A stretch of 64,000 nucleotides of DNA from an uncultured Pelagibacteraceae bacterium (lineage in GTDB: Bacteria; Pseudomonadota; Alphaproteobacteria; Pelagibacterales; Pelagibacteraceae). Shown here in pieces: positions 45,275 to 55,214 of the stretch (position 1 is its first letter; each line of letters starts with the position of its first letter). The position numbers were made by a program, and so were the translations under genes. The notes beneath the pieces were generated by a model. The model saw nothing but the letters and a program-made list of their open reading frames with translations, was not told the DNA's origin and did not search any database. The DNA lies in assembly GCA_902574705.1 (NCBI GenBank), contig CACGOM010000004.1, positions 1-64,000 on the forward strand, read 5' to 3'.

Positions 45275-46514
45275 CTATATACTCTGCCTGATCCTTTGAA
45301 AGTTTTGTAAGTTTAGCTCCAACTTTTTCTAAGTGAAGCATTGCAACTTTTTCATCAAGTTTTTTTGGTAGAACATACACCTTATTTTCATAATTGTCAG
45401 AATTATTCCACAACTCAATTTGTGCAATTGTTTGATTGGTAAATGAAGCACTCATAACAAAGCTTGGATGACCAGTCGCGCATCCTAAATTAACAAGTCT
45501 ACCTTCGGCCAATAAAATTATTCTTTTGTTACTGGGTAAAGTTATCTCGTGAACTTGAGGTTTAATTTCGTCCCATTTATAATTTTTTAATGCTTCTACT
45601 TGAATCTCATTATCAAAGTGACCAATATTACACAAAATTGCCCTATCTTTCATTTCTCTCATATGATCAGCTGTTACAATATCTTTATTTCCTGTAGCTG
45701 TTACCACTATATCTGCCTGACCTATCATATCATCCATTGTAACAACTTCGTAGCCTTCCATAGCTGCTTGCAAGGCACAAATTGGATCCGTTTCTGTAAT
45801 CATTACTCTAGCACCAGATTGTCTTAAAGAAGCAGCGCTACCCTTGCCTACATCTCCAAAACCAGCAACAATTGCTACCTTTCCTGACATCATCACATCA
45901 GTAGCTCTTTTGATTCCATCAACTAAACTTTCTCTACAACCATATAAATTATCAAACTTTGATTTAGTTACTGAGTCGTTTACGTTAATAGCTGGCACCA
46001 TCAAACTACCTTCGCTCTCCATTTTTTTAAGGGCTAATACGCCTGTTGTTGTTTCTTCAGAAAGGCCTTTAATATTTTTTAATAAATCTTTATAATCTTT
46101 ATGCATTAACGCTGTAAGATCACCGCCGTCGTCAAGAATCATATTAGGTTTCCAATCTTTTTTACCTTCGATTGTTTGTCTTACACACCACCAATATTCC
46201 TCTTCAGTTTCACCTTTCCATGCAAAGACAGGTATTCCTGCTTTAGCAATCGCTGCAGCTGCGTGATCTTGTGTTGAAAATATATTACAAGATGACCATC
46301 TTACCTCTGCACCAAGTACAACTAGAGTTTCTATTAAAACTGCAGTCTGTATGGTCATATGTAGGCATCCTACAATTTTTGCTCCTTTTAGCGGATGTTT
46401 TCCTTCATATTCTTTTCTCAATGCCATTAATCCTGGCATCTCAGTTTCTGCTATAGAAATTTCTTTTCTACCAAATTCTGCTTGACTAATATCTTTAACT
46501 TTAAAATCTTCCAT
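45228..46514 (-). CDS. ahcY: Adenosylhomocysteinase
   Basis: A 428-residue NAD-dependent S-adenosylhomocysteine hydrolase, recycling SAH to homocysteine and adenosine in the methylation cycle. Hallmarks are the [14 protein letters not shown] segment, [17 protein letters not shown], the NAD loop [22 protein letters not shown] and GHFDNEIQV, and a C-terminus ending [12 protein letters not shown]. The adenosine-releasing role links to Cfa and other SAM users. The 39-bp gap before it leaves little room for a riboswitch. Confidence 0.98.
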   Translation of the reverse strand: MEDFKVKDISQAEFGRKEISIAETEMPGLMALRKEYEGKHPLKGAKIVGCLHMTIQTAVLIETLVVLGAEVRWSSCNIFSTQDHAAAAIAKAGIPVFAWKGETEEEYWWCVRQTIEGKKDWKPNMILDDGGDLTALMHKDYKDLLKNIKGLSEETTTGVLALKKMESEGSLMVPAINVNDSVTKSKFDNLYGCRESLVDGIKRATDVMMSGKVAIVAGFGDVGKGSAASLRQSGARVMITETDPICALQAAMEGYEVVTMDDMIGQADIVVTATGNKDIVTADHMREMKDRAILCNIGHFDNEIQVEALKNYKWDEIKPQVHEITLPSNKRIILLAEGRLVNLGCATGHPSFVMSASFTNQTIAQIELWNNSDNYENKVYVLPKKLDEKVAMLHLEKVGAKLTKLSKDQAEYIGVSEQGPYKPEAYRY

Positions 46515-46553
46515 TGTGCCGGATGTATCAGCTTTAAATTAAATTATCAACTT

Positions 46554-48089
46554 TTAGTTATAAATTTTTGGAAATTTTATCTCTATCACAGCTCCGCCAT
46601 TAGGACTATTTGAAGCATAGATTTCACCTTTGTGAATTTCTACCAAATTTTTAACGATATTAAGACCTAACCCCGAATGTTCACCAAAATTTTCCGGCCT
46701 ATTGCTATAAAATCTATCAAAAACTTTCTGAATATCAGACTCCTTAAAACCTTCTCCTTCATCAGATACTTTTACTATAGTATAATTATCATCTTTATTT
46801 AATGCAACTGTTACGGTTGATCCATTTTTGCTAAAAGATACAGAGTTATCTAGTAAGTTTGCAATTATTTGTTCCACCCTATTACTAATCCCTTTTATAA
46901 AATAATCGTTCGAATTTGATGTATTTAATTTTATATTGATATTTTTTTTCTCAATATAAATATTGTTAAAATCATCAACCACTGACTCTATAATTGGTTT
47001 TAAGTCTAAATCCTCCATCTGTTCTGTTGAAATAGCTAGTTCATCCTTTAACATTTGAGAATAATCAGTAATTAGCCTATCTATCCTTGACACATCGTGA
47101 ATCATAATCTTTAGAAGTTTTTCTTGTTTTTCTTTATCAGCTGTTTCTGAGATTATTTCGGAAGCGCTCTTAAGTGAAGCTAGTGGATTTCTAATTTCAT
47201 GGACTAGGTCAGTAGAAAAATTCTCAGTAGCTTTGATTCTGCTATTTAGCTCTTTGGTCATCTCATCTAAAGATTTTGACAATACTCCTAATTCATCATT
47301 TCTATTTTTAATGTGGTCTATTTTTGTCTCCTTTTTACTCTTTGATTTAATTATTCTTGTATAATCTACTAAGTTTTTAATAGGTTTCAAAAAATACTTA
47401 TTAAGAACAAAAGAAAAAATTAAAATTACAATAGCAACTAAGATTGCAGTTCGTAGGATAAAATTTTTTCTTTCTTGTATAGCGGCTTTTATATCAAGAG
47501 AATTTTCACTTATTGCAATATAACCAATATTACCATTTTCATTAGAGACATTTTTTAAAGTGACTAAAATAAATTGATTATAGTTTTCCTCAATAAATGT
47601 AAAAGGTTTACCTATTTCACTCGAAAAAGCATAATTTTCAACTCTCTTGTTTAAAGTAAAAACTTTTGTTTCATTATTTATAGACAAACTATTTTCTTCA
47701 TTTGTAGATTTTTCATTAAGATCATCCATCTCAATTACTTCTGAAGTTTGTCCAAAAGATCTTGGATCTAAATCTAGTGTATCCGTATCACCAATCAAAT
47801 TAAATTCATTGTCAAAAATTGTAACTCTATCTAAGTTTTGAAACAAAAATCTTGTGGAAAATAAAAAATTTTTTATTTCGTCTTGATTAAATCCTATATT
47901 AAGTCGATTGAAATGCCCAATTGTATTATTTAAAATTTCAATATGTTTTGATTGTTTTGCCTTAATTAAGTTTGGTTGTACACTATTTAAATACAATATT
48001 GTTATTAAACTAATAATTATAAAAATTAAAAAATTAATAAATAAAAATTTTTTTAAAATAGAAAGATTTTTTAAAAAATAACTAAACAT
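46554..48089 (-). CDS. chvG: Sensor histidine kinase ChvG-like
   Basis: A 511-residue membrane kinase. Two helices (residues ~17-32 and ~211-230) flank a periplasmic sensor domain, followed by HAMP (~235-290), the dimerisation box VHEIRNPLASLKSASEI with the phospho-His, and a HATPase domain (N box NLLDNSVSFS, G1 VSDEGEGF, G2 HSGLGLNIVKNLV). ChvG of alphaproteobacteria senses envelope and acid stress. It partners the response regulator encoded immediately upstream (1-bp overlap). Confidence 0.92.
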   Translation of the reverse strand: MFSYFLKNLSILKKFLFINFLIFIIISLITILYLNSVQPNLIKAKQSKHIEILNNTIGHFNRLNIGFNQDEIKNFLFSTRFLFQNLDRVTIFDNEFNLIGDTDTLDLDPRSFGQTSEVIEMDDLNEKSTNEENSLSINNETKVFTLNKRVENYAFSSEIGKPFTFIEENYNQFILVTLKNVSNENGNIGYIAISENSLDIKAAIQERKNFILRTAILVAIVILIFSFVLNKYFLKPIKNLVDYTRIIKSKSKKETKIDHIKNRNDELGVLSKSLDEMTKELNSRIKATENFSTDLVHEIRNPLASLKSASEIISETADKEKQEKLLKIMIHDVSRIDRLITDYSQMLKDELAISTEQMEDLDLKPIIESVVDDFNNIYIEKKNINIKLNTSNSNDYFIKGISNRVEQIIANLLDNSVSFSKNGSTVTVALNKDDNYTIVKVSDEGEGFKESDIQKVFDRFYSNRPENFGEHSGLGLNIVKNLVEIHKGEIYASNSPNGGAVIEIKFPKIYN

Positions 48090-48790
48090 TAGCTAACATT
48101 CCATCTATAGCCACTTCCATATCTAGTTTCTATAGCAGAAAAATTATTATCTACCCTTTTAAATTTTTTTCTTATTCTCTTTATGTGACTATCGATAGTC
48201 CTATCCTCTATATCTGTATCTTCTCTATAGGCTATATCCATTAGTTGTGATCTCTCTTTAATTATGCCAGGTCTTTTTGCGAGTTCCTTTACTATTAAAA
48301 ATTCAGTTGTAGTAAGTTTATCTGGTAGTTGCTTTCCATTCCATTCACATTCAAGTTGGGAAGGATCTAATCTTAACTTACCATGTGCAATTATATTTTT
48401 GTTTTCATCAATGTTTGAAGAGTCTTTTTTTCTTAATTGTACTCTAATTCTTTCAACTAAAACTTTAATCGAAAATCCTCCAGATTTTTTAATAAAATCA
48501 TCAGCCCCCAACTTCAACCCTAGAAGTTCATCCACTTCTTCATCTTTAGAAGTTAGTAAAATTACCGGCAAAGAAGTTTTTTTTCTCAATTTTCTTAAAA
48601 GTTCTTCTCCATCCATTTTTGGCATCTTAACATCAATTACAGCTAAATCTGGCGGGGTTCTAGTTATTCCTATGTATGCACTTTCACCATCCAAATAAGT
48701 TTGAACGATATACCCTTCTTTTTCCAATGCAATACTTATACTTGTTAAAATATTTCTATCGTCGTCAACCAGTGCAATTGTTTGTTTCAT
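48089..48790 (-). CDS. chvI: Response regulator ChvI-like (OmpR family)
   Basis: A 233-residue response regulator: receiver domain with VDDDRNI, phospho-Asp in AVIDVKMPKMDGEEL and K in LLTSKDE; winged-helix DNA-binding domain with LTTTEFLIVKELAKRPG and IDSHIKRIRKKF. Residues LKLGADDFIKKSGGFSIKVLVERI match ChvI rather than PhoB. It likely controls envelope genes on signal from ChvG, with which it forms an operon. In such reduced genomes this is one of very few two-component systems. Confidence 0.94.
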   Translation of the reverse strand: MKQTIALVDDDRNILTSISIALEKEGYIVQTYLDGESAYIGITRTPPDLAVIDVKMPKMDGEELLRKLRKKTSLPVILLTSKDEEVDELLGLKLGADDFIKKSGGFSIKVLVERIRVQLRKKDSSNIDENKNIIAHGKLRLDPSQLECEWNGKQLPDKLTTTEFLIVKELAKRPGIIKERSQLMDIAYREDTDIEDRTIDSHIKRIRKKFKRVDNNFSAIETRYGSGYRWNVS

Positions 48791-48840
48791 AAATTAAATA
48801 TAAAAATACTAAATTGTTCTAATTAGGGCAATATACCTAT

Positions 48841-51618
48841 TTAATGCAACATGCCCCAATTTTCTCCTGAATTCAAATCTGTTAAAAGTGGAACACTAAA
48901 TTTATGATGTTCACTCGACTCGACTCCATTCATTATTTCTTTAATTATTTTTGAAATTTTTTTTAAATTTGAATTTTGAATTTCAAAAATTAATTCATCA
49001 TGTATTTGTAATAAAATTTTTACAATATCACTTTTGTAATCAGAAAAATTAGAGTTTAACCTGATCATTGCCAAACGCATTATTTCAGATGCTGAACCTT
49101 GGATAGGTGCATTAATAGCTGCTCTTTCTTGAAAATTTCTCACATTATAGTTTTTATCATTAATTCCATTAAAATATGTTCTTCTCCCAAATATATTATT
49201 TACATAACCACTTTTTCTACAAAATTTAATTGTCTCATTCATATAATCTTTTATTTCTGGAAACTTAATGAAGTAAGAGTTTAAAAAATCTTCTGCCTCA
49301 ACATTAGAAACGCCTATTTGCTTTGCTAAACCATACTGAGAAATTCCATAAATTATTCCAAAATTTATTGCTTTTGCTTTTCTTCTCATATCTTTATTAA
49401 TTTCAGTTATTTTTTTATTAAAAACTTGGCTTGCAGTAATCGAATGAATATCCTCATTATTTATAAATGCTTTTTTCAACTCTTTAACATCTGCTATTTC
49501 AGCTAAAATTCTCATTTCAATTTGATTATAATCAGCTGATACTAAAGAGTATCCTTTTTCAGCAATAAAAGATTTTCTTATCTCTTTACCGTCTTCAGTT
49601 TTTATCGGAATGTTTTGCAGGTTTGGATCGCTAGATGCTAATCTCCCAGTGGTAGTAGCTGCCAATAAAAAAGATGTATGTATCCTTTTAGTCTTTGGGT
49701 TTATATGTTCAGGCAAAGAGTCTGAATAAGTATTTTTTAACTTAGTTATTTGACGCCAATCTAGGATTAATTTTGGAAGCTTGTGTCCTTTAAAAGCTAA
49801 GTCTTCAAGCACTGAAGCACTCGTAGCAAAACTTCCCTTTTTAGTTCTTTTTAATGAAGCAATTTTTAATTGATTATATAATATTTCTCCAAGTTGTTTG
49901 GTGGATCCAATGTTAAATTTTGACTTGGTTATTTTAAAAATATCTTTTTCTAAAGCTTCAATTTTTTCAGTAAAATTTTTGGAGAGTTTTGCTAAAAAAT
50001 TATTATTAATTTTAACTCCACTGATTTCCATTTGTGCTAAAATTTCGACCATTGGTTTTTCAAAATTCTCATAAATTTGTATTAATTTTTCGGATCTCAA
50101 ATTTTCAAGAAAAATTTTATATAACCTTAAAGTAATATCGCTATCTTCCGCAGCATAATCTTTTGCCAATTTTATATCTACTTCACTGAAATTTATTTGT
50201 TTTTTTCCAGTACCTACTAGATCCTTGAAAGAAATATTTTTATGTTGTAAATGTATTTCAGCAAGAGTATCTAGATTATGTCTATTTTTACCAGCATCTA
50301 GGACATAAGACATCAACATCGTATCCTCTATTGAGTTAATTTTGATTCCTCTTTTATAAAAAACTATGTAATCAAATTTTATATTTTGACCTATTTTTTT
50401 TAAACTTTTATCCTCTAAATAAGGTTTAAGGATATCTAGAACTTTTTTAGAATCTAAATTTGACCCTGTTTTGTGTGCAAGAGGTATATATCCAGAATTT
50501 CCTGGTTCATAACACAACGAAATACCAACTAAGTCAGCTTGATGAGCATCTAGAGAACTGGTTTCAGTGTCAATTGCAAATTCACCAATTTCATCTGCTT
50601 TTTTAAGCCAATTATTAATTTCATTTTCATTCTTAAATAAAAAATAATTTTTTTTAGATATAGAATAAGTTTCAGGTATAATTTTATTTTTACCTTTTTT
50701 GTCATCTTCAAACTCAATTTCACCATAAGTAGAAATTGCGGAGCTGAGAAGTCTATTAAACTCCATTTCTCTTAAAAAAGAATAAAGTTTATCTTTATTT
50801 ATATTTTTTAGATTAAAATCTTCTAGGTTATCTTTTACTGGTACATCTTTTTTTAGTGTCACAAGTTTTTTACTTATTAGTGCTTTGTCTTTGTTTTCTA
50901 AAAGAGTTTCTCTTCTTTTGTTTTGTTTAATAGTATTTGCTTTTTTTAAAAGTTCCTCAAGAGTGCCAAAAGAATTGATTAGCTCTGCAGCTGTTTTTAC
51001 TCCAATTCCAGGTACCCCTGGAACGTTATCACTTGCATCTCCTGCTAAAGATTGGACATCAATTATTTGTTCGGGCTTAACCCCAAATTTTTGCTTTATG
51101 TCTTCAATTCCAAGAAACTTATTTTTCATTGGATCAAAAATTCTAATATTTTTTCCATAAAGCTGCAAAAGATCTTTATCTGAGGAGACAATAGTAGCTT
51201 TAGCTCCAACCTTATTTATCTGTTCAATATAAGTTGCAATTAAATCATCTGCTTCATAATTTATTTGTTCAACTGATGGTAAATTAAATGCTAAAACTGA
51301 TTTTCTTATAAAATCAAATTGAGGAATTAAGTCATCTGGTGCATCTGATCTATTTGCTTTATAATCATTATATATTTCATTTCTAAAATTTTTCCGTGCT
51401 GAATCAAAAATTACTGCAAAATGCGTAGGTCTTTCTTTGTTATCTGCAGATTTTGCATCTTCTAATAATTTAAATAACATGTTGCAAAAACCACTGACTG
51501 CACCAACAGGCAAGCCATCACTTTTTCTTGTTAGCGGTGGAAGTGCATAATATGCTCTAAAAATATATCCTGATCCATCAATTAAATAAAAATGATCTGT
51601 TTTTTTTATTTTTGGCAT
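48841..51618 (-). CDS. polA: DNA polymerase I
   Basis: A 925-residue, three-domain PolA for gap filling and Okazaki-fragment processing. The 5'-nuclease domain (1-~290) begins YLIDGSGYIFRAYYALPP and keeps DDLIATY and SLAGDASDNVPGVPGIG. The 3'-5' exonuclease domain has intact Exo I (DTETSSLD), Exo II (NIKFDYIVF) and Exo III (YAAEDSDIT), so proofreading is probably active. The polymerase domain has DYNQIEMRILAEIA, RRKAKAINFGIIYG and LLQIHDELIFE. Divergent from bioY (106 bp between the starts). Confidence 0.98.
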   Translation of the reverse strand: MPKIKKTDHFYLIDGSGYIFRAYYALPPLTRKSDGLPVGAVSGFCNMLFKLLEDAKSADNKERPTHFAVIFDSARKNFRNEIYNDYKANRSDAPDDLIPQFDFIRKSVLAFNLPSVEQINYEADDLIATYIEQINKVGAKATIVSSDKDLLQLYGKNIRIFDPMKNKFLGIEDIKQKFGVKPEQIIDVQSLAGDASDNVPGVPGIGVKTAAELINSFGTLEELLKKANTIKQNKRRETLLENKDKALISKKLVTLKKDVPVKDNLEDFNLKNINKDKLYSFLREMEFNRLLSSAISTYGEIEFEDDKKGKNKIIPETYSISKKNYFLFKNENEINNWLKKADEIGEFAIDTETSSLDAHQADLVGISLCYEPGNSGYIPLAHKTGSNLDSKKVLDILKPYLEDKSLKKIGQNIKFDYIVFYKRGIKINSIEDTMLMSYVLDAGKNRHNLDTLAEIHLQHKNISFKDLVGTGKKQINFSEVDIKLAKDYAAEDSDITLRLYKIFLENLRSEKLIQIYENFEKPMVEILAQMEISGVKINNNFLAKLSKNFTEKIEALEKDIFKITKSKFNIGSTKQLGEILYNQLKIASLKRTKKGSFATSASVLEDLAFKGHKLPKLILDWRQITKLKNTYSDSLPEHINPKTKRIHTSFLLAATTTGRLASSDPNLQNIPIKTEDGKEIRKSFIAEKGYSLVSADYNQIEMRILAEIADVKELKKAFINNEDIHSITASQVFNKKITEINKDMRRKAKAINFGIIYGISQYGLAKQIGVSNVEAEDFLNSYFIKFPEIKDYMNETIKFCRKSGYVNNIFGRRTYFNGINDKNYNVRNFQERAAINAPIQGSASEIMRLAMIRLNSNFSDYKSDIVKILLQIHDELIFEIQNSNLKKISKIIKEIMNGVESSEHHKFSVPLLTDLNSGENWGMLH

Positions 51619-51724
51619 ATTAAAAGTATGAATTAATCTATACTAATTATACTATAAATCTACGGATCAAAGACTTTAATAAGATATATTTGTAAGATTA
51701 TTCAAAAACTTGTATTATGTAGAT

Positions 51725-52273
51725 ATGGAATTAGTAAAAAAATTAGAATCTTTAAATATTTTACAGAAAATTGCAATAGTCTTGGTTGGGACTTTGCTTT
51801 TAACTATTTCAGCAAAAATAAAAGTTCCATTTTATCCTGTTCCAATGACCATGCAAACATTTGTTGTTGTTTTAATTGGAATAACTTTAGGATGGAAGTT
51901 AGGTTTAATTACAATTTTAATGTATTTACTTGAAGGTGCGATGGGGCTCCCCGTGTTTGCAGGAACTCCAGAAAAAGGTATAGGTATCAGTTACATGATT
52001 GGACCAACTGGTGGATATTTAGTTGGTTTTATTTCGTCTGTTTTTATTGCCGGATTTGTAAATTTAAATAAAAATATTTTCATTAGGTTTTTTCTTATTT
52101 CATTAGCAATATTTGCAATTTATATAACGGGCGTACCATGGTTAGCTTACCTTGCAGGATGGGAAATTGCTTATGTTTGGGGAATAAAAAATTTTGTTTT
52201 AGCTGAAGCGGTTAAAATTTCGATATTAGCTTTATCAACTAAAAAACTGTTAAAATTTAGAAAATTTATTTAG
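51725..52273 (+). CDS. bioY: Biotin transporter substrate-binding subunit BioY
   Basis: A 182-residue integral membrane S-component of an ECF-type biotin transporter with five or six helices. Hallmarks are VPFYPVPMTMQTFVVVLIG near residue 33, a GAMGLPVFAG segment, and MIGPTGGYLVGF. No BioM/BioN ATPase or permease genes are adjacent; solitary BioY is known to transport biotin on its own in some bacteria. An alternative ATG lies 15 bases upstream (51710). It overlaps regA tail to tail by eight bases. Confidence 0.92.
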   Translation: MELVKKLESLNILQKIAIVLVGTLLLTISAKIKVPFYPVPMTMQTFVVVLIGITLGWKLGLITILMYLLEGAMGLPVFAGTPEKGIGISYMIGPTGGYLVGFISSVFIAGFVNLNKNIFIRFFLISLAIFAIYITGVPWLAYLAGWEIAYVWGIKNFVLAEAVKISILALSTKKLLKFRKFI

Positions 52274-52811
52274 GTGATCTTTTAGATAATATTCTTTGCA
52301 ATGTTCTTCTGTGCATTTTAAGTCTTCTTGCTGTTTCAGAAACGTTTCTATTGCATAGTTCAAAAACTCTATGAATATGTTCCCATTTTACTCTATCAGC
52401 AGACATAGGGTTTTCGGGTGGAGAAGCTTTTTTATTAGGATCTGCCAATAACGCTTTTTCAACATCGTCAGCATCAGCTGGTTTAGCTAAATAATCAATT
52501 GCTCCATCTTTAACTGCTGCAACCGCAGTTGGTATATTTCCGTATCCAGTTAACATGATTACTCTACTATCTGGACCAAGTTTTTTTATTTCTTTTACAA
52601 CCTCTAGTCCATTTCCATCGCCCAATCTAAGATCAACAACTGCAAATCCTGGGCATGATTGTTTAACGGACTCGATACCTTTTTTTACACTCTCAGCTTG
52701 TGAAACTTGGAAGCCCTTTTTTTCCATTGCTCTTGCTAATCTTTCCCTAAAAGGACTATCATCATCCACAAGAAGAAGGTTTTTGTTATTAAAATCAGTA
52801 ATTTTTTTCAT
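52266..52811 (-). CDS. regA: Response regulator ActR/RegA/PrrA-like
   Basis: A 181-residue global redox regulator of the RegA family. The receiver has LLVDDDSPFRERLARAM, phospho-Asp in VVDLRLGDGNGLEV and the RVIMLTGYGNIPTAV-AVKDGAIDYLAKPAD block, then a Pro-rich linker. The C-terminal Fis-type HTH is NVSETARRLKMHRRTLQRILSKR, nearly fixed in the family. The cognate kinase RegB is not in the window. Of two ATGs, 52811 has an AGG at better spacing than 52829. It is divergent from the ornithine decarboxylase operon. Confidence 0.93.
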   Translation of the reverse strand: MKKITDFNNKNLLLVDDDSPFRERLARAMEKKGFQVSQAESVKKGIESVKQSCPGFAVVDLRLGDGNGLEVVKEIKKLGPDSRVIMLTGYGNIPTAVAAVKDGAIDYLAKPADADDVEKALLADPNKKASPPENPMSADRVKWEHIHRVFELCNRNVSETARRLKMHRRTLQRILSKRSPK

Positions 52812-52876
52812 TTGTACGCCTAAATTCATAGGCCCTATATGGGGTTAATAAATTTAAATTCAAGGGAAGAATTAAC

Positions 52877-52949
52877 TTTACATTGCTTGATATATCTCAT
52901 AAATGGTCGATTATTGATAATTCGCGTAGCTGATATGCGAATTTTTTTT
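52877..52949 (+). promoter_or_regulatory. Leader with terminator-like hairpin before ornithine decarboxylase
   Basis: Upstream of the decarboxylase lie a possible promoter (TTTACA near 52877, CATAAAT about 16-17 bases later) and a hairpin pairing AATTCGCGT (52919-52927) with ATGCGAATT (52935-52943). It has one G.U pair, a seven-base loop and an eight-T run (52942-52949). That is a textbook intrinsic terminator, yet the upstream gene is divergent and needs none. It is therefore likely an attenuator of the polyamine operon. A speF-type leader is possible but I cannot verify its consensus by eye. Confidence 0.6.
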
Positions 52950-52975
52950 GTTAAATTTTTTTTGGGGAGCAAGAA

Positions 52976-54154
52976 ATGAAAAAATTTAAATCAGTTGATG
53001 AATTAATTAGTCAACTACAACCTGATAAACCAGTTTATTGTATAAGAAAAAAATCTATACAAGTTGCTTCAAAGTTCTTTCAAAAAAATTTTCCTGGAAA
53101 AATACTTTATGCTGTTAAGACTAATCCAAATAAAGAAGTCCTAAAGACAATTATTCAAAGTGGAATAAAACACTTTGACGTTGCATCTGTTGAGGAAATA
53201 CTAACAATTAAACAAATAGATCCAAATTTACATTGTAGCTATATGCATACAGTAAAAAGTAGAGATAATATCAAAGAAGCGTATTTTAAATATAAAGTAA
53301 AAGATTTTTCATTAGATACAAAAGAAGAATTAATTAAAATTTTAGAAAGCACAAATAATGCAAAAGATTTAAATTTATTTGTGAGAGTAGCTGTATCAAA
53401 TGAACATGCGGAAATAGATTTATCTAAAAAATTTGGAGCACTTACGTCAGAAGCGATAGGATTGCTAAGATTAGCTAGGGCAAATTCGAAAAAAGTTGGT
53501 TTGAGCTTTCACGTTGGATCACAATGTATGCATCCAATATCATATGCAAAAGGAATATCTGAAATTGGAAATATTATTAAAAAAACTAAAATTGTTCCTG
53601 ATTATATTAATGTTGGAGGAGGATTTCCTACAATTTATCCTGACTTAGTGCCTCAATCTATAGAAAATTATTTTAAAGAAATAAAAAATAGTTTGTCAAA
53701 ACTTAAATTGGAGAAGATGCCAGAGATTCTATGTGAACCAGGAAGAGCTATTGTTGCAGAAAGTGGCTCTACTATCGTAAAAGTGAATTTAAGAAAAAAA
53801 CAAAAACTTTATATAAACGATGGAACTTATGGTACTTTATTTGATGGCGGTGTCCCCAATATAGTTTTTCCAACACGACTTATAACTAGTGGTAGAATTA
53901 TTTCAAAAAAACTGACATCATTTGATTTTTATGGGCCTACATGTGATAGCATGGATTATATGAAAGGACCATTTTTACTTCCAAACAACATAAAAGAAAA
54001 TGACTATATTGAATTAGGTCAACTTGGTGCATATGGTTTAACTTTTAGAACTCAATTTAATGGTTTCTTCTCAGATGAAATTTATGAGGTTGAGGATAGC
54101 CCTATCATGTCATTGTATAGTCAAGAAACAAAAAATCAGTTTCTTGTTGCATAA
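52976..54154 (+). CDS. Ornithine decarboxylase (PLP fold III)
   Basis: A 392-residue alanine-racemase-fold decarboxylase making putrescine from ornithine. PLP-Lys is in YAVKTNPNKEVL near residue 45. The HVGSQC segment, GGGFPTIYP and CEPGRAIVAE bind the cofactor phosphate. The C-terminal GPTCDSMDYM carries the active-site Cys and the Asp typical of ornithine rather than diaminopimelate decarboxylases; some homologues also use lysine. A GGGG-AGC stretch precedes the ATG. First gene of the polyamine operon; overlaps the next ATG by one base. Confidence 0.92.
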   Translation: MKKFKSVDELISQLQPDKPVYCIRKKSIQVASKFFQKNFPGKILYAVKTNPNKEVLKTIIQSGIKHFDVASVEEILTIKQIDPNLHCSYMHTVKSRDNIKEAYFKYKVKDFSLDTKEELIKILESTNNAKDLNLFVRVAVSNEHAEIDLSKKFGALTSEAIGLLRLARANSKKVGLSFHVGSQCMHPISYAKGISEIGNIIKKTKIVPDYINVGGGFPTIYPDLVPQSIENYFKEIKNSLSKLKLEKMPEILCEPGRAIVAESGSTIVKVNLRKKQKLYINDGTYGTLFDGGVPNIVFPTRLITSGRIISKKLTSFDFYGPTCDSMDYMKGPFLLPNNIKENDYIELGQLGAYGLTFRTQFNGFFSDEIYEVEDSPIMSLYSQETKNQFLVA

Positions 54155-55194
54155 TGTCTGACAAAAAAAATCCAGGTCATAACAGTAAAAAAGAATTCTT
54201 AAATAGTCCTGTAGAGCATATTGATATAACCTCATTTGACTCTAGAAAAATAATTTCATCTATGAAAAAAATGTCTTTCGTATCTAGAGAGACAGCAAAT
54301 GCCGCTAAGATTTATAATCAAATGTTAAAAGATAAAGACTGTACAATTTTTCTTACACTTGCAGGCTCAACTTCTGCAGCTGGGTGTATGCATATTTATA
54401 GAGATATGATTAAATATAATATGGTAGACGCCATAGTAGCTACAGGGGCATCTATAATTGATATGGACTTTTTTGAGGCGTTAGGTTTCAAACATTATCA
54501 AGGTTCTCAGTTTCAAAATGACACCGAACTACGAGATAATTATATAGATAGAATATATGATACTTACATAGATGAAGATGAACTTCAGATGTGCGATAGA
54601 ATAATAGGTGAAATTGCAGACAATTTAGAACCTAGAAGCTATACATCTAGAGAATTTATTTACGAAATTGGAAAGTATTTAAAAAATAATGCAAAAAAAA
54701 AAGATTCTTTAATAGAAGTTGCTTATGACAATAATGTACCCATTTTTTGCCCTGCTTTTACAGACTCTAGTGCGGGATTTGGATTAGTGATGCATCAAGA
54801 AAGAAACCCAAAAGAACACATAACTATTGATTCAATTAGGGAGTTTAGGGAATTAACTGAGATAAAGATAAGGTCAAAAGGTTCAGGACTATTCATGATA
54901 GGTGGAGGAGTGCCCAAAAACTTTATTCAAGATACTGTTATATGTGCTGAGCTATTAGGTAAGAATGTAGACATGCACAAATATGCTGTACAAATTACAG
55001 TTGCTGACTCGAGGGATGGCGCTTGTAGTAGTTCTACTCTAAAAGAAGCTAGCTCGTGGGGAAAAGTAGATGTCACAAAAGAACAAATGGTTTTTGCAGA
55101 AGCAACTAGCGTTCTGCCTCTAATTGTTAGTGATGCCTATCATAATGCAGAATGGAAAAATCGAGAAAGAAAAAACTTTTCTAAAATTTTTTAA
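54154..55194 (+). CDS. Deoxyhypusine synthase-like enzyme (probable homospermidine synthase)
   Basis: A 346-residue member of the deoxyhypusine synthase family. Family features are FLTLAGSTSAAGCMHIYRDMI, VDAIVATGASIIDMDFFEALG, VPIFCPAFTDSSAGFG and the catalytic Lys in ASSWGKVD, equivalent to the aminobutyl-accepting Lys of human DHS. Bacteria lack eIF5A, and some bacterial members make homospermidine by transferring aminobutyl groups to putrescine. Cotranslation with ornithine decarboxylase supports that role; exact product is inferred. Confidence 0.88.
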   Translation: MSDKKNPGHNSKKEFLNSPVEHIDITSFDSRKIISSMKKMSFVSRETANAAKIYNQMLKDKDCTIFLTLAGSTSAAGCMHIYRDMIKYNMVDAIVATGASIIDMDFFEALGFKHYQGSQFQNDTELRDNYIDRIYDTYIDEDELQMCDRIIGEIADNLEPRSYTSREFIYEIGKYLKNNAKKKDSLIEVAYDNNVPIFCPAFTDSSAGFGLVMHQERNPKEHITIDSIREFRELTEIKIRSKGSGLFMIGGGVPKNFIQDTVICAELLGKNVDMHKYAVQITVADSRDGACSSSTLKEASSWGKVDVTKEQMVFAEATSVLPLIVSDAYHNAEWKNRERKNFSKIF

Positions 55195-55214
55195 TTATTA
55201 TTTTATAAATTAAA

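Noticed and set aside
46515-46553. Possible SAM/SAH riboswitch before ahcY
   Set aside because: The gap is only 39 bp, too short for known SAH or SAM aptamers, and no conserved core was seen.
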